Below the pieces are notes generated by a model. The model worked only from the letters and a program-made list of their open reading frames with translations, was not told where the DNA came from and ran no database searches. From positions 3,658,001 through 3,722,000 of the forward strand of contig JAVHJL010000001.1 of assembly GCA_036971715.1 (NCBI GenBank): a DNA stretch of 64,000 nt, given 5' to 3'. The number at the start of each line of letters is the position of its first letter. Within the stretch, counting starts at the first letter, position 1. The stretch comes from Arthrobotrys musiformis. Taxonomy: Eukaryota; Ascomycota; Orbiliomycetes; Orbiliales; Orbiliaceae. Shown piece after piece: positions 12,601 through 23,428 of this stretch. The position numbers and the translations under genes are program-made.

Positions 12601-15142
12601 CACCACTTTTGTTGAAACTTGTTGGAGAGAAAGAAAAAAAAACGGGTATCCGTCTTTTTTCTGCAGATCCGGGGGCTAAAACTGTTCAGGTCTTCGATTG
12701 ATACAAACCTTCTTGGGGTCTGCCGCGGTACCGTATTTCGAGAGACAAGTGACACAAGACCGATTGAAACTTTGTGACTGCAAGTGCGATGTTTGTGCAG
12801 CTTTTACAGAGTATACTGTTGTTTGTGGCATGATTTATCGATTAAAATCCGATTTTTTTCACTTTTCCCAACTGCCAATGTTGGTAATCCGTATCGATCT
12901 TTTCAAAAAATTTCCTATCCGATTAGGTTTCCTCACGGGGAGACCTTATGGAAGGAACTTTCATCTCAACTCCTTCTGGGAGGAAGTGAGGCACTATCGA
13001 ACGGGTTCGGTCGGCCCCTGCGCGGAATTGACTGGGTGCACCTTGTTCGCGCTTGATTTGGGACCGTTATCGGTACCATCAAAGATTGTGCGCGTCCGGG
13101 GCCACAGAATTGTGACGATCTCCTCAAGAGTCCTGAATAGATCGGTATCGTGATATTGTGGGTACATGTGCAGTATGTAAGTGATAACTTGGTGCACAAG
13201 TGCTGCCATCCGAACATACCTGTCTATCCCGAGACGTCGCAAAGTTATTAGTCTTTCCGGCATAGGATCCATGGGCCGGAAGCAGGTCAGAGATCGGGTC
13301 CACATTTCGGTTTATAGATTTTGTATCATATTCTTTGGGTAAGCAAATTGCAAAAGCTGCAGGAATATCGACGCTACTCTTGCCGTCATTGCCTTTCGGT
13401 TGATTTTTCAGCCACCGTCACTTTTTCTTTTCCCCTTCGCTTTGGCTTGACTTGCATTTCGCATAATTGATACACTCTGGATTTTATATGCCAGACCGAC
13501 AGGACGGGAAATCCTTTTTCTTGGGACGGGCTAGGCGAACCCTTGGGACCATTTGGGATATTTTTTTTCTCTCCCCTCTCGCATCGCGTCCGGGAGAACC
13601 TTGTAAATTTTCAAATGAATGAAAAAAATATATCTCCTATCCATGCTCCTGTTATTGTCTCTGTTGTATATTGTATTAGCCGTTCGTGAGAAAAGAAGAC
13701 ATCATGGGTATATTATTAGAGTATCTCGGTTTTGTAACCGGAAATCTCCAATGAATTACTGCACTTGTCCCCTCGAAATGCCGGAACCGATTCGGTCTTC
13801 GACCTGACTCGGGTAGCCAAAAGAAGCCAATGAATGCTGTAGGCACGGTGCCTATGCCCGCTTGGTGCTGGAAGCAAGCAGGCAAGCAGGTTTCGTCGAA
13901 ATCCTTGCGCCTTTCCGATATGCCAGCATGCTTTATAACGGTATGTCGAAACATACAAAATATCCACGCACTCTACATACGTCGATATCGACAGACATAT
14001 CTTGTTAGTAGACTCGGGATGATATTAGCCAAAGCGTCCAAGGGCTTGACTTACTCGTTAGTTAGCCCGCTAGTTAGACGGCTTAACAGATGCGTGCGTG
14101 TAATATGCGGTGTCGTAGCTAGCTCATTTGGTGCAGAAACCGGCCGGGGTGGTGGACAGCCGGCCTGGCTTGTCTCTGAAGCATCGCGTCTTTTCCCTGC
14201 CTGCGAAATAACCCCTTTACTTTTCCGCTGCTCAACACATTTTCCCTTCTCCTTCTCCTTTCCTTCTCCCTTCCCTCATCACCTCCCCAAACCATCACCA
14301 TCACCATCTTCATCTTCACCTCCACCATCGCCATCGCCAACGTCACCATCCAGCTCGATATCGCATACCCTCCGGCTTCGTCGCCTTGAAATCGCTTCTT
14401 TACGTCCGACTGCGATTCCCAGCGATAACTTGTCCCGGCTCCTTTCTGTCTGCCCGTCACCAGCACCAGCCTCATCCATCCCCAGTTTGCTTGTGCCCTC
14501 ATATCATTTCGTTCTCCCCCAGCACACTTTCTCCACCGCACCGCCTCCATCTGACCAATCAACCGAACCACCCTTCCATTTTCAATACACCGGCCGGGTC
14601 TTTACCAATTAAAAACTTCACTGTAAATTTCCCTCTCTTTGCTTTTGCTTCGTCCTTGTCTGGGTTTCTCATCAAAACCCCCGATCTGCCACCAAAGTAA
14701 TCCCAGCTCGCTGGCTTGGGAAACGGCTTTCGCGAGGAGATCCCTATTTCTCCCTTTTGATTCGTTTCCTTCACCCCCATTTATAAGAAACTCCACCTCC
14801 GCTACACATCCTTTGCGTGTGTGGTTTTTTTTTTGTCCCGATTTTCCGTCGTCGCGTCTAGAACTCGACTTTATCGAGTCTTGATTTTCATATCAATAAC
14901 CAATCGGCTTCAGGAGAAAGAGCAAGGCATTCGAGGCGATCGACCCGGCTTGTCCGTATAAGAACTCCCGCTATTCCTGGAAATTGGTTTAATCGACAAC
15001 CGAACTTATTCCCGACAGCCGGCTTTCTACTTCTGACGATAATTCGCGGACGACAGTAATTAAGAATTGCCCTTTACTCGATCTATTTGATCGTCTTCTA
15101 GCCTCACCGACTATATTCACTATATCGACTGTGTAACAAACG
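9611..15142. other. 5.5-kb gene-poor region upstream of Gbeta
   Basis: No convincing gene was found on either strand. The open frames here, such as 12698-13153 and 13830-14612 on the plus strand, show no recognisable domain, and the latter reads through a simple CT-rich tract. A purine-rich stretch of GGGAA/GGGGAA units lies near 10580-10612. The last kilobase is pyrimidine-rich and probably belongs to the Gbeta promoter and leader. Confidence 0.5.
14217..14345 (+). promoter_or_regulatory. Pyrimidine-rich tract upstream of Gbeta
   Basis: This stretch is almost entirely C and T (CCTTCTCC units, then CATCAC/CATCTTCACC units). CT-rich tracts are common next to transcription starts of filamentous fungal genes. 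It lies 0.8-0.9 kb before the Gbeta start codon, so the leader may be long or contain an intron. Confidence 0.35.
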
Positions 15143-16556
15143 ATGTCTTCCGACCTTCAAGATCGAATTACGGCCGCAAGGCGCGAGGCTGAAGGGTTGA
15201 AGGAGAAGATAAAAAGAAAGAAGGATGAGCTTGCCGATGCTGATTGTGAGTTCCTCCTACAACGATACCGACTAGGAAACTCGAAACTAACATTATTGTT
15301 TCCTCGTGATTAGTGCGACAACTTGCTAAGGAACAAGTTGAGGCATTGCCACGAACCTTGATGAAGAACCGTCGAACCTTGAAAGGTCACTTGGCCAAGA
15401 TATATAGTATGCATTGGTAAGACACACGCCACCGTAGGATATTTCCTCCGTCGGCCATCGCTAACAGCCATAAAGGAGCACTGACCGTCGACATCTCGTT
15501 TCCGCCTCTCAAGACGGAAAACTTATTATCTGGGATGCCTACACGACAAACAAGGTTCACGCCATTCCTCTTAGATCATCATGGGTGATGACTTGTGCAT
15601 ATGCACCTTCGGGTAACTACGTTGCATGCGGTGGCCTCGATAATATCTGCAGTGTCTACAATCTTTCCGCACGCGATGGACCCACTCGTGTTGCCCGAGA
15701 GTTGTCTGGACATTCCGGATATTTGTCATGCTGTCGGTTTTTGAACGACCGACGTATTCTTACATCTTCAGGTACGTATCTCTTTAATGATTTGTGTATT
15801 ATCTTGTTTATTGATTGAGAACGATAGGCGATATGACCTGTATGCTCTGGGATATCGACACCGGTGCAAGAATCACCGATTTTGCAGACCATCTCGGAGA
15901 CGTTATGAGTCTTAGCGTCAACCCAACAAATTCAAACATCTTCGTTTCTGGTGCTTGCGACGCCTTCGCCAAATTGTGGGATATTCGTACTGGTAAGGCG
16001 GTACAGACCTTCGCCGGCCATGAGTCAGACATCAACGCTGTGCAGTTCTTCCCCGATGGCAATGCATTCGGTACTGGATCCGACGATGCCACTTGTCGGT
16101 TGTTCGACATTCGAGCCGACAGAGAATTGAACATCTACTCGGTAAGATTAAGCTCTAGGCCACGCTACTTTTCTGTTACTATCATCAACTAACAATATCA
16201 TCTAGTCGGAACAAATATTATGTGGCATTACTTCCGTCGCATTCTCTGTTTCAGGACGTCTCTTGTTTGCCGGATATGACGATTTCGAGTGCAAGGTATT
16301 TATATTCAAGAACATATCATAATTTGATATTGGTTTACTAATCTCATTCAATAGGTTTGGGACGTTCTCCGAGGAGAGAAAGTTGGTGCCCTGGTTGGCC
16401 ATGAGAACCGCGTCAGCTGTTTGGGTGTCAGTAACGATGGCATCAGTCTCTGCACAGGATCGTGGGATAGTCTTGTATGTTTCAAACCTCCTCCTCCTCA
16501 TTCCCCCCTATGCCTTTACTAACATATGCAAACAGCTACGAATTTGGGCTTGGTAA
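15143..16556 (+). CDS. gnb-1: Heterotrimeric G-protein beta subunit
   Basis: Seven-bladed WD40 beta subunit that binds Ggamma and regulates Galpha. In filamentous fungi it controls growth, conidiation and mating. Exons are 15143-15245, 15314-15416, 15476-15771, 15828-16141, 16206-16295, 16355-16474 and 16536-16556. All phases fit and the product is 348 residues, typical for the family. Residues 1-45 form the N-terminal Ggamma-binding coiled coil (RITAARREAEGLKEKIKRKK). Seven WD blades follow, with signatures such as LKGHLAKIYSMHW, QDGKLIIWDAYT, LTSSGDMTCMLWD, CDAFAKLWDIRTGKAVQTF and the final GSWDSLLRIWAW. The C-terminal exon is only seven codons. The next well-supported plus-strand gene encodes a phosducin-like Gbeta-gamma chaperone. 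Confidence 0.97.
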
Positions 16557-18823
16557 ATCACCACCCGGCTTGGTTCACTAAAAGTGATTTCATATACTAT
16601 TATCTCGATGATAAAATCCACGATGACGATTCGCTTTTTTTTCCTTTCCTCATGAAATCTCGAGCCCGCTTTGACGCCAGCCAAATACCCCTCACCGAAT
16701 TCGAAACAGTCAAGCACAGAAACCCCCCAACTGACGGTCCGCCGGAGACGAGATTGCACATCTATTTCAAAACAAAAATCGATTGTCAAGAGCAAATGGG
16801 CGATGCCGGGCTGTTTCAACCGCCACTCCCAATCACAGTCCGTTCATACCCAGAAAGAGGCATCAACTCAACCACTATTAACTGCCAGCGACTCTCTTGT
16901 CGGGTGTTTCCGTCCTTGTTTAGATGTTTCCTTTCCTAGTCTTACTTTTTTCAATTTCGTTATGCTTCTTTTTCTCGAATAATGCATCTTAATCATCTGT
17001 TGTGTCGCTTTTTTCATCAAGCAAAGGAACGGTACACGTCTGTTAGCCTGTAATTCCCTCCCCTGGGGCTTTCTGTTTCCTTGAGCATATGTTTCGCTTA
17101 CGATTCGGCGATGAAAGCTCTTCTCCTTTCTCTCTTCGACATCCTTATACCTCCTCCTTTGAAACTTATATATATAGTTTTTTCTTTCCCCTTCCCTTCG
17201 ACTGTAATATGTGTTACTATAGCTCACCTTTCCACCTCGTCCCCTTCAGCTTGTTTCTAACGGGTTTCCCTTCCCGGGGCCTTACCGAACATTTTGTTTA
17301 AAATATGGTTTAATCAAACCAATTTTTTTTTTCACTTTTGACTTCTCTTTCTTTTTTTTGTTAGTCTTTTGCGCCCCAGGAGAAAAAGCGATGTTGTTTT
17401 GCTGCGGATATTCTAGTTTCCTTTCCTCGACCTTGCCTGTCTACCCTGCCGTTCCTGTAGCTTGTTTCTTCCTCTCGTCTTCCTCTTTTCTTTCTTTTCG
17501 CTTTCTATCTTTTTTTTCTTTCTCTCTAGCTTATTTTAGTAGTCGGTGTTAATGTACGAACCAAATACATGGAATACTATCTCTTTTTTTTTTTTTTTTT
17601 TCCCTTTTCTTTCTTCCTTTCGCGGAAATGTGATTGGAGAGGAGGTGAATGTAGATTTCGACTAGTGGTGGGGAGGAAAGGTAACCTTTCCCCCTCTCAC
17701 GCGGATTCTACCCTTTATATACCCTTCGTTGTTCAGAGAGGGGGGTAGTATTTGGAAAGGGGCGGCTTAATTATACGTATGGCGATCCCTTAGAAGTCTT
17801 CAGGGGTTGAAGGTGTGATGTGATTTTGGTTATACCCTTGTATACCTAGACTATCGTCGGTGTGGGGTTTTGGATATGGCCTGATTGATTTAGGCTACAT
17901 GGGGCTTTGAGACCGCCGTGGCTGATGCATATGCAGAGCACGGTTGGTTCTCACAGGCTGAAGGTGGATGGTTTTATTTAGTGTGCTAGATTTGTTATGA
18001 TTAGGGTTTGAAGGCGGCGTTACTTTGAAGTCTGCCATGTGTCTATGGCCATCTGGGATTCGAGACGGAGGCTGTTTGCTAGCTCTACGGAATGCTCCGT
18101 AGATAAGCCGTGTTTTGGTTGTAAATTTTTATGTTACGTTTTTTTTGGCTAATTGGGTATGGCTTTGTGAGATCAGCGTCTTGAAGGCCGCCTGTATTGA
18201 GACGGATGGGTTTCACCTGCTGAAATTTTGGGGTGAAGCATTGAAGTCGCATTGGGGGGTTAACTTCAGTGTGGAACTGGGAACGAGATCAGTGTGGAAG
18301 GATCATATATTAACATATTCACGTCTAACCGTTGTTGAAGATGATTCAAGGCTAGTTGAAGATGAAGCAAGGTGCATGCACATGATGCATTCATTACTAC
18401 CAGAGGTACCTCGTGCTCGAAACTCAATTACGAGTTCGAGCTAGGAGGGTATATAGCCTCGAGAAATATCCAGTGTTCTGGCGAACCTGCATGTGCCAGC
18501 ACAATGAATGGTATCGTTAACTCGAGAGCTCGTCAGGGTATTTCGTACAAACAGGAACAGACATATATAGTATGAAGTTATAATTATCTCATGAAATCAG
18601 TATGAAGTAATCTTCAGACTTATTAATATTATTAATTATTACAGGTTTATATATATAACTAAGTTTCGTTAAATCCGAGGTCTGCGTAAATTCCAACGAT
18701 CCTAACTCGTCACCAAGTGGTTTACCCGTACGTAGCCATCGATGCATCCCTATTAACCATCGACTCAGGATAGGTAAGCACACTGCCAATGTCTCGCCAT
18801 TGCCATGGTATATCATAATATCA
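16557..18823. other. Convergent spacer between Gbeta and F-box gene
   Basis: This 2.3-kb spacer is rich in T and CT tracts, especially 17120-17620, including about 17 consecutive T residues near 17585. Reading frames here are short and compositionally biased. I see no supported gene. Confidence 0.5.
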
Positions 18824-19690
18824 TCAACAATCTCGAAGTTCCTCGCGAGCCTCGCATTTTGTCTGCCCGGGTAGCCGGTATTCGATTCCTACTTTCACCC
18901 CGCGATCAGGGCTCCACTCCGGGGTTCCCATGTCGAAAACAAAGGCCCCGCCGACTGAGTACTTGGTTGGACCCGTGGTAGCTCCTATAGCATGATCTAG
19001 TCGTTTTGGGTCTCCAGTGGAAACAGTTACGTGGAGTTTAAACTTCCTTTGAACTTTTTTGACCCATCGACCCTTTCCAGCACCATGTCTTTCCCACGCG
19101 TATTGGAATAAGCCCAGACCTTGTGACGATAAAGCTTTTTCGTAGATTATACGGGCAAAATCTCTTAGCTTAAATTCACCATTCGCCACATTTACTTCAC
19201 TATTCCCCGAGGTGTCTAGTGATAAATTGATACCGTGAATAATCCAGCTCAATTCGAATGAAACATGTACTCCTTCTAGCCTTGGTCTGAAGAGCTCCAT
19301 ATCAGGGAGCCGGTTTATCATCCATTCGCGCATATCAGGCGGTAGTCCGTCGTCTCCATCATATTTCGAGCTCGAATTTCTGGGGACGGTAAGAACCATA
19401 TACCAGAATTCCCTCAGCCAGTAGACCGCATCTGCTGCAAATTCGTATCCGTATTTTCTACCATTGTCGGAGAATAGATCCGGTTCCTCGAGAACCGAAG
19501 GCGGGATGTTGGTTCCTTTCCACTGCCAGGTTTTCCATTGGAGCTTTGGGGAGGATTCTATTATGGCTTTCCAGTTTCTGGAGACGAAACGGGTGGAGTG
19601 TAGAAGTTCTTTTGGTGGAATGTGTTTTAGGATTCCTTCGAGGAGTTCGTTGGTGTTGAGGACGTTGGAGGCGGCGGTGAATCCTCCCAT
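18824..19690 (-). CDS. F-box domain protein
   Basis: Intronless frame of 288 residues. Residues 10-55 resemble an F-box: a TNELLEGILKHIPPKELLHSTRFVSRNWKAII-like stretch at about residues 13-44, with the usual leucines, the Pro-Pro-Lys-(D/E)-Leu-Leu turn and the S-R-x-W-K helix. F-box proteins bind Skp1 and present substrates to SCF ubiquitin ligases. The rest of the protein has no domain I recognise. It resembles the many fungal F-box paralogues with a divergent C-terminal half containing tryptophan-rich segments (WLREFWYMV, ELSWIIHGINL). The substrate cannot be inferred. The start at 19690 is the only sensible one, since the F-box follows within ten residues. Confidence 0.82.
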   Translation of the reverse strand: MGGFTAASNVLNTNELLEGILKHIPPKELLHSTRFVSRNWKAIIESSPKLQWKTWQWKGTNIPPSVLEEPDLFSDNGRKYGYEFAADAVYWLREFWYMVLTVPRNSSSKYDGDDGLPPDMREWMINRLPDMELFRPRLEGVHVSFELSWIIHGINLSLDTSGNSEVNVANGEFKLRDFARIIYEKALSSQGLGLFQYAWERHGAGKGRWVKKVQRKFKLHVTVSTGDPKRLDHAIGATTGPTKYSVGGAFVFDMGTPEWSPDRGVKVGIEYRLPGQTKCEAREELRDC

Positions 19691-20670
19691 GCTTTTTCTT
19701 TCTTTCTTTCTTCTTTTTGTGCAATTGCCTGGGAATAAGTAGGCAATTGGGTATAGATTGTGATTTATTAAATAATAGGTAGTTTCGATTATTTTTTGTA
19801 TAGAAGCAATTGAGTTTTGAATGTTAGTATTACAAGAGAGCTACACTCGAGATATATATATTCGAAGTTTTGATGTGGGAATATTATCACCACCTTGTTG
19901 CATTTTGATAAAAGCAAAAGCGCCCCAGCCTCCCGAAACGAGCATTTTGCATGCATGTTCTCTCGCGAATACCATCCTCATGACAACGTCCATGTTGCGA
20001 CAGGGTAAATAAAATGGTTCGCAGGCCGAAGCTGGATAACACAACGACAACTAGATTTTTTTGAGGTCGTTGGCTAGGATATTGTTGGCTTAGATGTCGT
20101 TGGCTTGGATACTGGTGTTAAGTATCCGTTGACTTTCTGGGTATAATTCCGAATTCTGTCGTGGGGTTTCCGTTACGGTTGTTAGTCTGGTGAGTTGTAA
20201 TTTTTATATCGTTACGCTTATATTGCCATACCAGGGTCCATAGGCAACGAGTATAATTACTTAAGTACTTATATAAATGTGATGGTACTAGTATCTGAGT
20301 GTCGACATGGAAGCATACATCTTTTGAGTATATATATTTACCGTACGGGTAACTGGCAGACTTACGAGCCGATGCAGAAGACGTCGCAAGCCGACTTATG
20401 GCCTTATTTTAGCTAGTCTAAGGCCTTCGAGTCTGCTACAAACCCTTCAAGTCACCCCTAAGCTGGCTCCTAAGTCTGCGAAATTCCTCCATGATAAGTA
20501 CTTAAGCAGGTATATACAGATATCTTTACGGGACTCGTAATATCGGGTTTGGTAATTATATATAGACACGGCAGCTTCGTCAATTTGATCGATCAGCTAT
20601 ATCCATTGAATCTAACGAAACACAAGCCCATTGGCCGCTATATAGATCGAAGCAGTTTTATATTTGTTCT

Positions 20671-20855
20671 GGTCACTCTTTTGTGCGGTCTGGGCACGAG
20701 GCCAATCTATTCCGAATGTGCTTCCCGGCTGCACTGCTTTTGATGATTTGTTTTCATGTTGACAAGCTTCTATTGCTAGGTGCACATGTAATACGTATGC
20801 ATACGTAGGTAAACTTGGTCTCGTACGGTCACTTTTTGTGCGGTCTGGGTACGGG
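20671..20855 (+). repeat. Pair of diverged ~30-bp direct repeats
   Basis: The words GGTCACTCTTTTGTGCGGTC at 20671 and GGTCACTTTTTGTGCGGTC at 20827 are both followed by TGGG(C/T)ACG(A/G)G. The two copies are about 156 bases apart. The right end resembles the GGGTACGAG word found again at 42 and 43 kb. Confidence 0.55.
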
Positions 20856-21270
20856 ACTGGTCACAGTGACCAGGTAAACCACGGAAGTCATAGAACAGTA
20901 TACTAGTATCGTACTCTGCGAGACATGTCGCTTGAAATCGAATGATGTGCGCCCGCGCAAGACTTAGGAGGTTATACAGGACGTTCGTGTGTTTATCAAT
21001 TTAACTGGTGATTGCACCACTCAAAATGTCAGTGTATCAGTCTGCATCGGAGGGGGTCACTCTGACAGGGCTGGAAGAACAAAATGGTTTACAATTTGCA
21101 TATTTGGTACAGTACTGTAAGATGTATATATCTCGAAATTTAATTATATTAAGGATCGTGAGATAGATGTGGTTTGGTCCAGTGCAAGGCTTCTCCAAAA
21201 AAAAAAAAAAAAAAAAAGAGAAGAAGCTGATGTTCGAATTTATAACTTATATTGCAGTACTATATTTAAT

Positions 21271-21483
21271 ATGGGATCTACGTTGTCAAAACACTCACTT
21301 TCATGTTGTCGTTGCTTGGTCGTGTGGACGGAGCATCCGGAGCCGGAACACACGCACGTCATAAAGGACGATTTAGGAAATCAAATTATTATAAATCACG
21401 AACGCCGGATCCAGGAATTTAATCGAAAGTCGATTGCTGAAAGGAGGTGCATGTGGGGACAGCGTGGTGATCATCCATCATAA
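21271..21483 (+). CDS. Small candidate protein with myristoylation/palmitoylation-like N-terminus
   Basis: A 70-codon frame begins MGSTLSKHSLSCCRC. Gly2, Ser6 and Lys7 match the N-myristoylation consensus, and the nearby Cys cluster would suit palmitoylation, so a membrane-anchored product is plausible. The remainder (TEHPEPEHTHVIKDDLGNQI, then INHERRIQEFNRKSIAERR) looks like real protein rather than noise. The frame may not end at 21483: a weak donor after codon GGTGATC near 21463 could join to an acceptor at about 21538 and extend the frame to 21745 in phase. No family is recognised. It stands alone in a gene-poor spacer, 40 bases after an A-rich run. It could be chance. Confidence 0.42.
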   Translation: MGSTLSKHSLSCCRCLVVWTEHPEPEHTHVIKDDLGNQIIINHERRIQEFNRKSIAERRCMWGQRGDHPS

Positions 21484-23406
21484 CCACGAAAAATCACCCA
21501 ATTGGTAAAACGTTGACCCCATCGTGAGTTTTACAGCAACCATGTGGTCAAATTACCCGGTAGTTAATATTGTGGGGCGGCCGAGAGCCGGTCAGGGGGC
21601 ACTTTTTGGGTCCGACCACTCTCTCATCAAAGATCATCATATTGCTAGGGATTGGTGTGATCGTCTGTCGGAAGATTGTGTTCTAGGCTCTCGAGATGCC
21701 TCGCCTCGTTCCGCTTTCGATGTGCATGTTAGTCAGCCATTCTGACTTTATACTAAATGATCATTGAAGCGTGCTATAGAGTACTCCATGATGTTGGAAC
21801 TGTCTTGCAAACGTAGGCCGTGTATGATAGGTTAGGCTTTATGTATCAACCCTCTCTGTGTCTTGAAACGACGGCCGTTGGGCCGTATGATGTCTAACGC
21901 GCGCTAGCCTCGAGCCATCGACGCTAGTATTCCTATCATTGCTCGACACTGGTAGTATAGCCGTTATATCGATATACTTACGTTATATAGCCTCAAGATG
22001 CAGGTTCCCATCTGATAGGTATCCCGTGAACTGCGGCCCATCTCAACCACGTTTTCGTTAGAGTATGCAAGGGGCCAGCCCACAGTTGGATACGATATTA
22101 CCCGACCTCGTTTTTTTCGATTCTTCTGAGGGAAAAATCCCCTGGCGAGGCTGCATGTGAACTCCATTATTGACTGAGTTTGTTTGAACGTTTCATGGAG
22201 TCGAGCTTGCAAGGAGGGGTGCGTGTGCATGATTCCTTGAACGCTACAGTTATGCGGACAATTGTACCCCCAGACTACAACTGTATGTACAAGTGGTCGG
22301 TCGATATTGTCAAGCCGCGAGCTGAAACCGGCGGTAGTTCCCGAGATCCCTTGATTGCTTGTTCATTTTTTTTGTCTCTTTCGAATTTCGCCAAAGATTG
22401 CAAATAGATTTACGAAAAGTATTCCCGCACGATTAATTGGGTGAAAACGCGCACGATCGGTGCTTACCGCCAAAGCTGAAATTCGTAGCTTTGCTCGGAG
22501 TGTTTTAGATAGCTGTCAGGCTAGCGGTTTGCAGTCGTAATCGCTCGAAGTGGCATTTTCGGGAAAGTTTTTTGGTCCACTAAAAGCTGAGAAGTATTTT
22601 TTGTCACGCAAGGTGAAGTTTTGGAGATGATATCGTAAACTTCGGAACAAGGGAGAAAGCCAATACGCTAGAGAATTGAATTTTTGAGTGCATGTTGATT
22701 CTTTTCTTTTCGTAATGAATGGAGTATACACCCTTTCGAGGAAAAGGACCTCGTGGCCGTTCGGTACGGCACAGCCAACTTGCATAGACCAAGACGCTGG
22801 TTTTGTTTCTCATATGTATTACCCCTGACAGGGCTGTTGCATTTGCAGCTGTGTGTGAGAGGCCGGGGTACCGATATGCAAGGTACGCGCTGCAACGTGA
22901 TGGGTCCCGTCCCGAACTTTCTTCGAGCTTGACCTTCTTTTTTTCCCTGGCCCAGTTCGTTAGTGTCTTCCAGCCTGTGTCAGTGCACCTCTTCGAGAAG
23001 CATGATCATATGCGCCACGCCGGAACTTTACCAGTGAACCGATAACCCAAATCGACTGAACGAGGGCCTCAAAGACCGAGCGAGCTCTGCAGATCTTGAG
23101 TGAGTAGGTAAAAGAAGTGGTCTTTTCCGGGAGAGAGAGGGAGATGTGCTGGTGAATGCGACGTTGTTCGCTTTGTGACATTGATTCCTGATATCTATTG
23201 CATGGATGTTTTCGTTTTCGGCCGCCTTTGACGCATCACAAGATGTTGGATGGTGTCTGGACTGGATCTGGCCAACAGCCAGCCAACAGCCACCGCAGAC
23301 TCACCGTACACAATGGATCAATTGCAACTAAGAGGCACGGGTAAAAGCCCGATTCAGGGACGAACAAAAGGGACGGGAAGAAACCCGGTCGTCCAAAATC
23401 CACAAT

Positions 23407-23428
23407 CACACACACACACACACACACA
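23407..23428. repeat. (CA)n microsatellite
   Basis: About eleven CA dinucleotides in a row followed by a C run. A simple repeat in intergenic DNA. Confidence 0.9.

Noticed and set aside
12698..13153. 151-codon plus-strand frame in the gene-poor region
   Set aside because: No domain, no codon or motif pattern suggesting protein, and competing frames of similar length on the other strand.
13830..14612. 260-codon plus-strand frame before Gbeta
   Set aside because: Most of it is translation of a CT-rich simple tract (Pro/Ser runs), so the length is due to composition.
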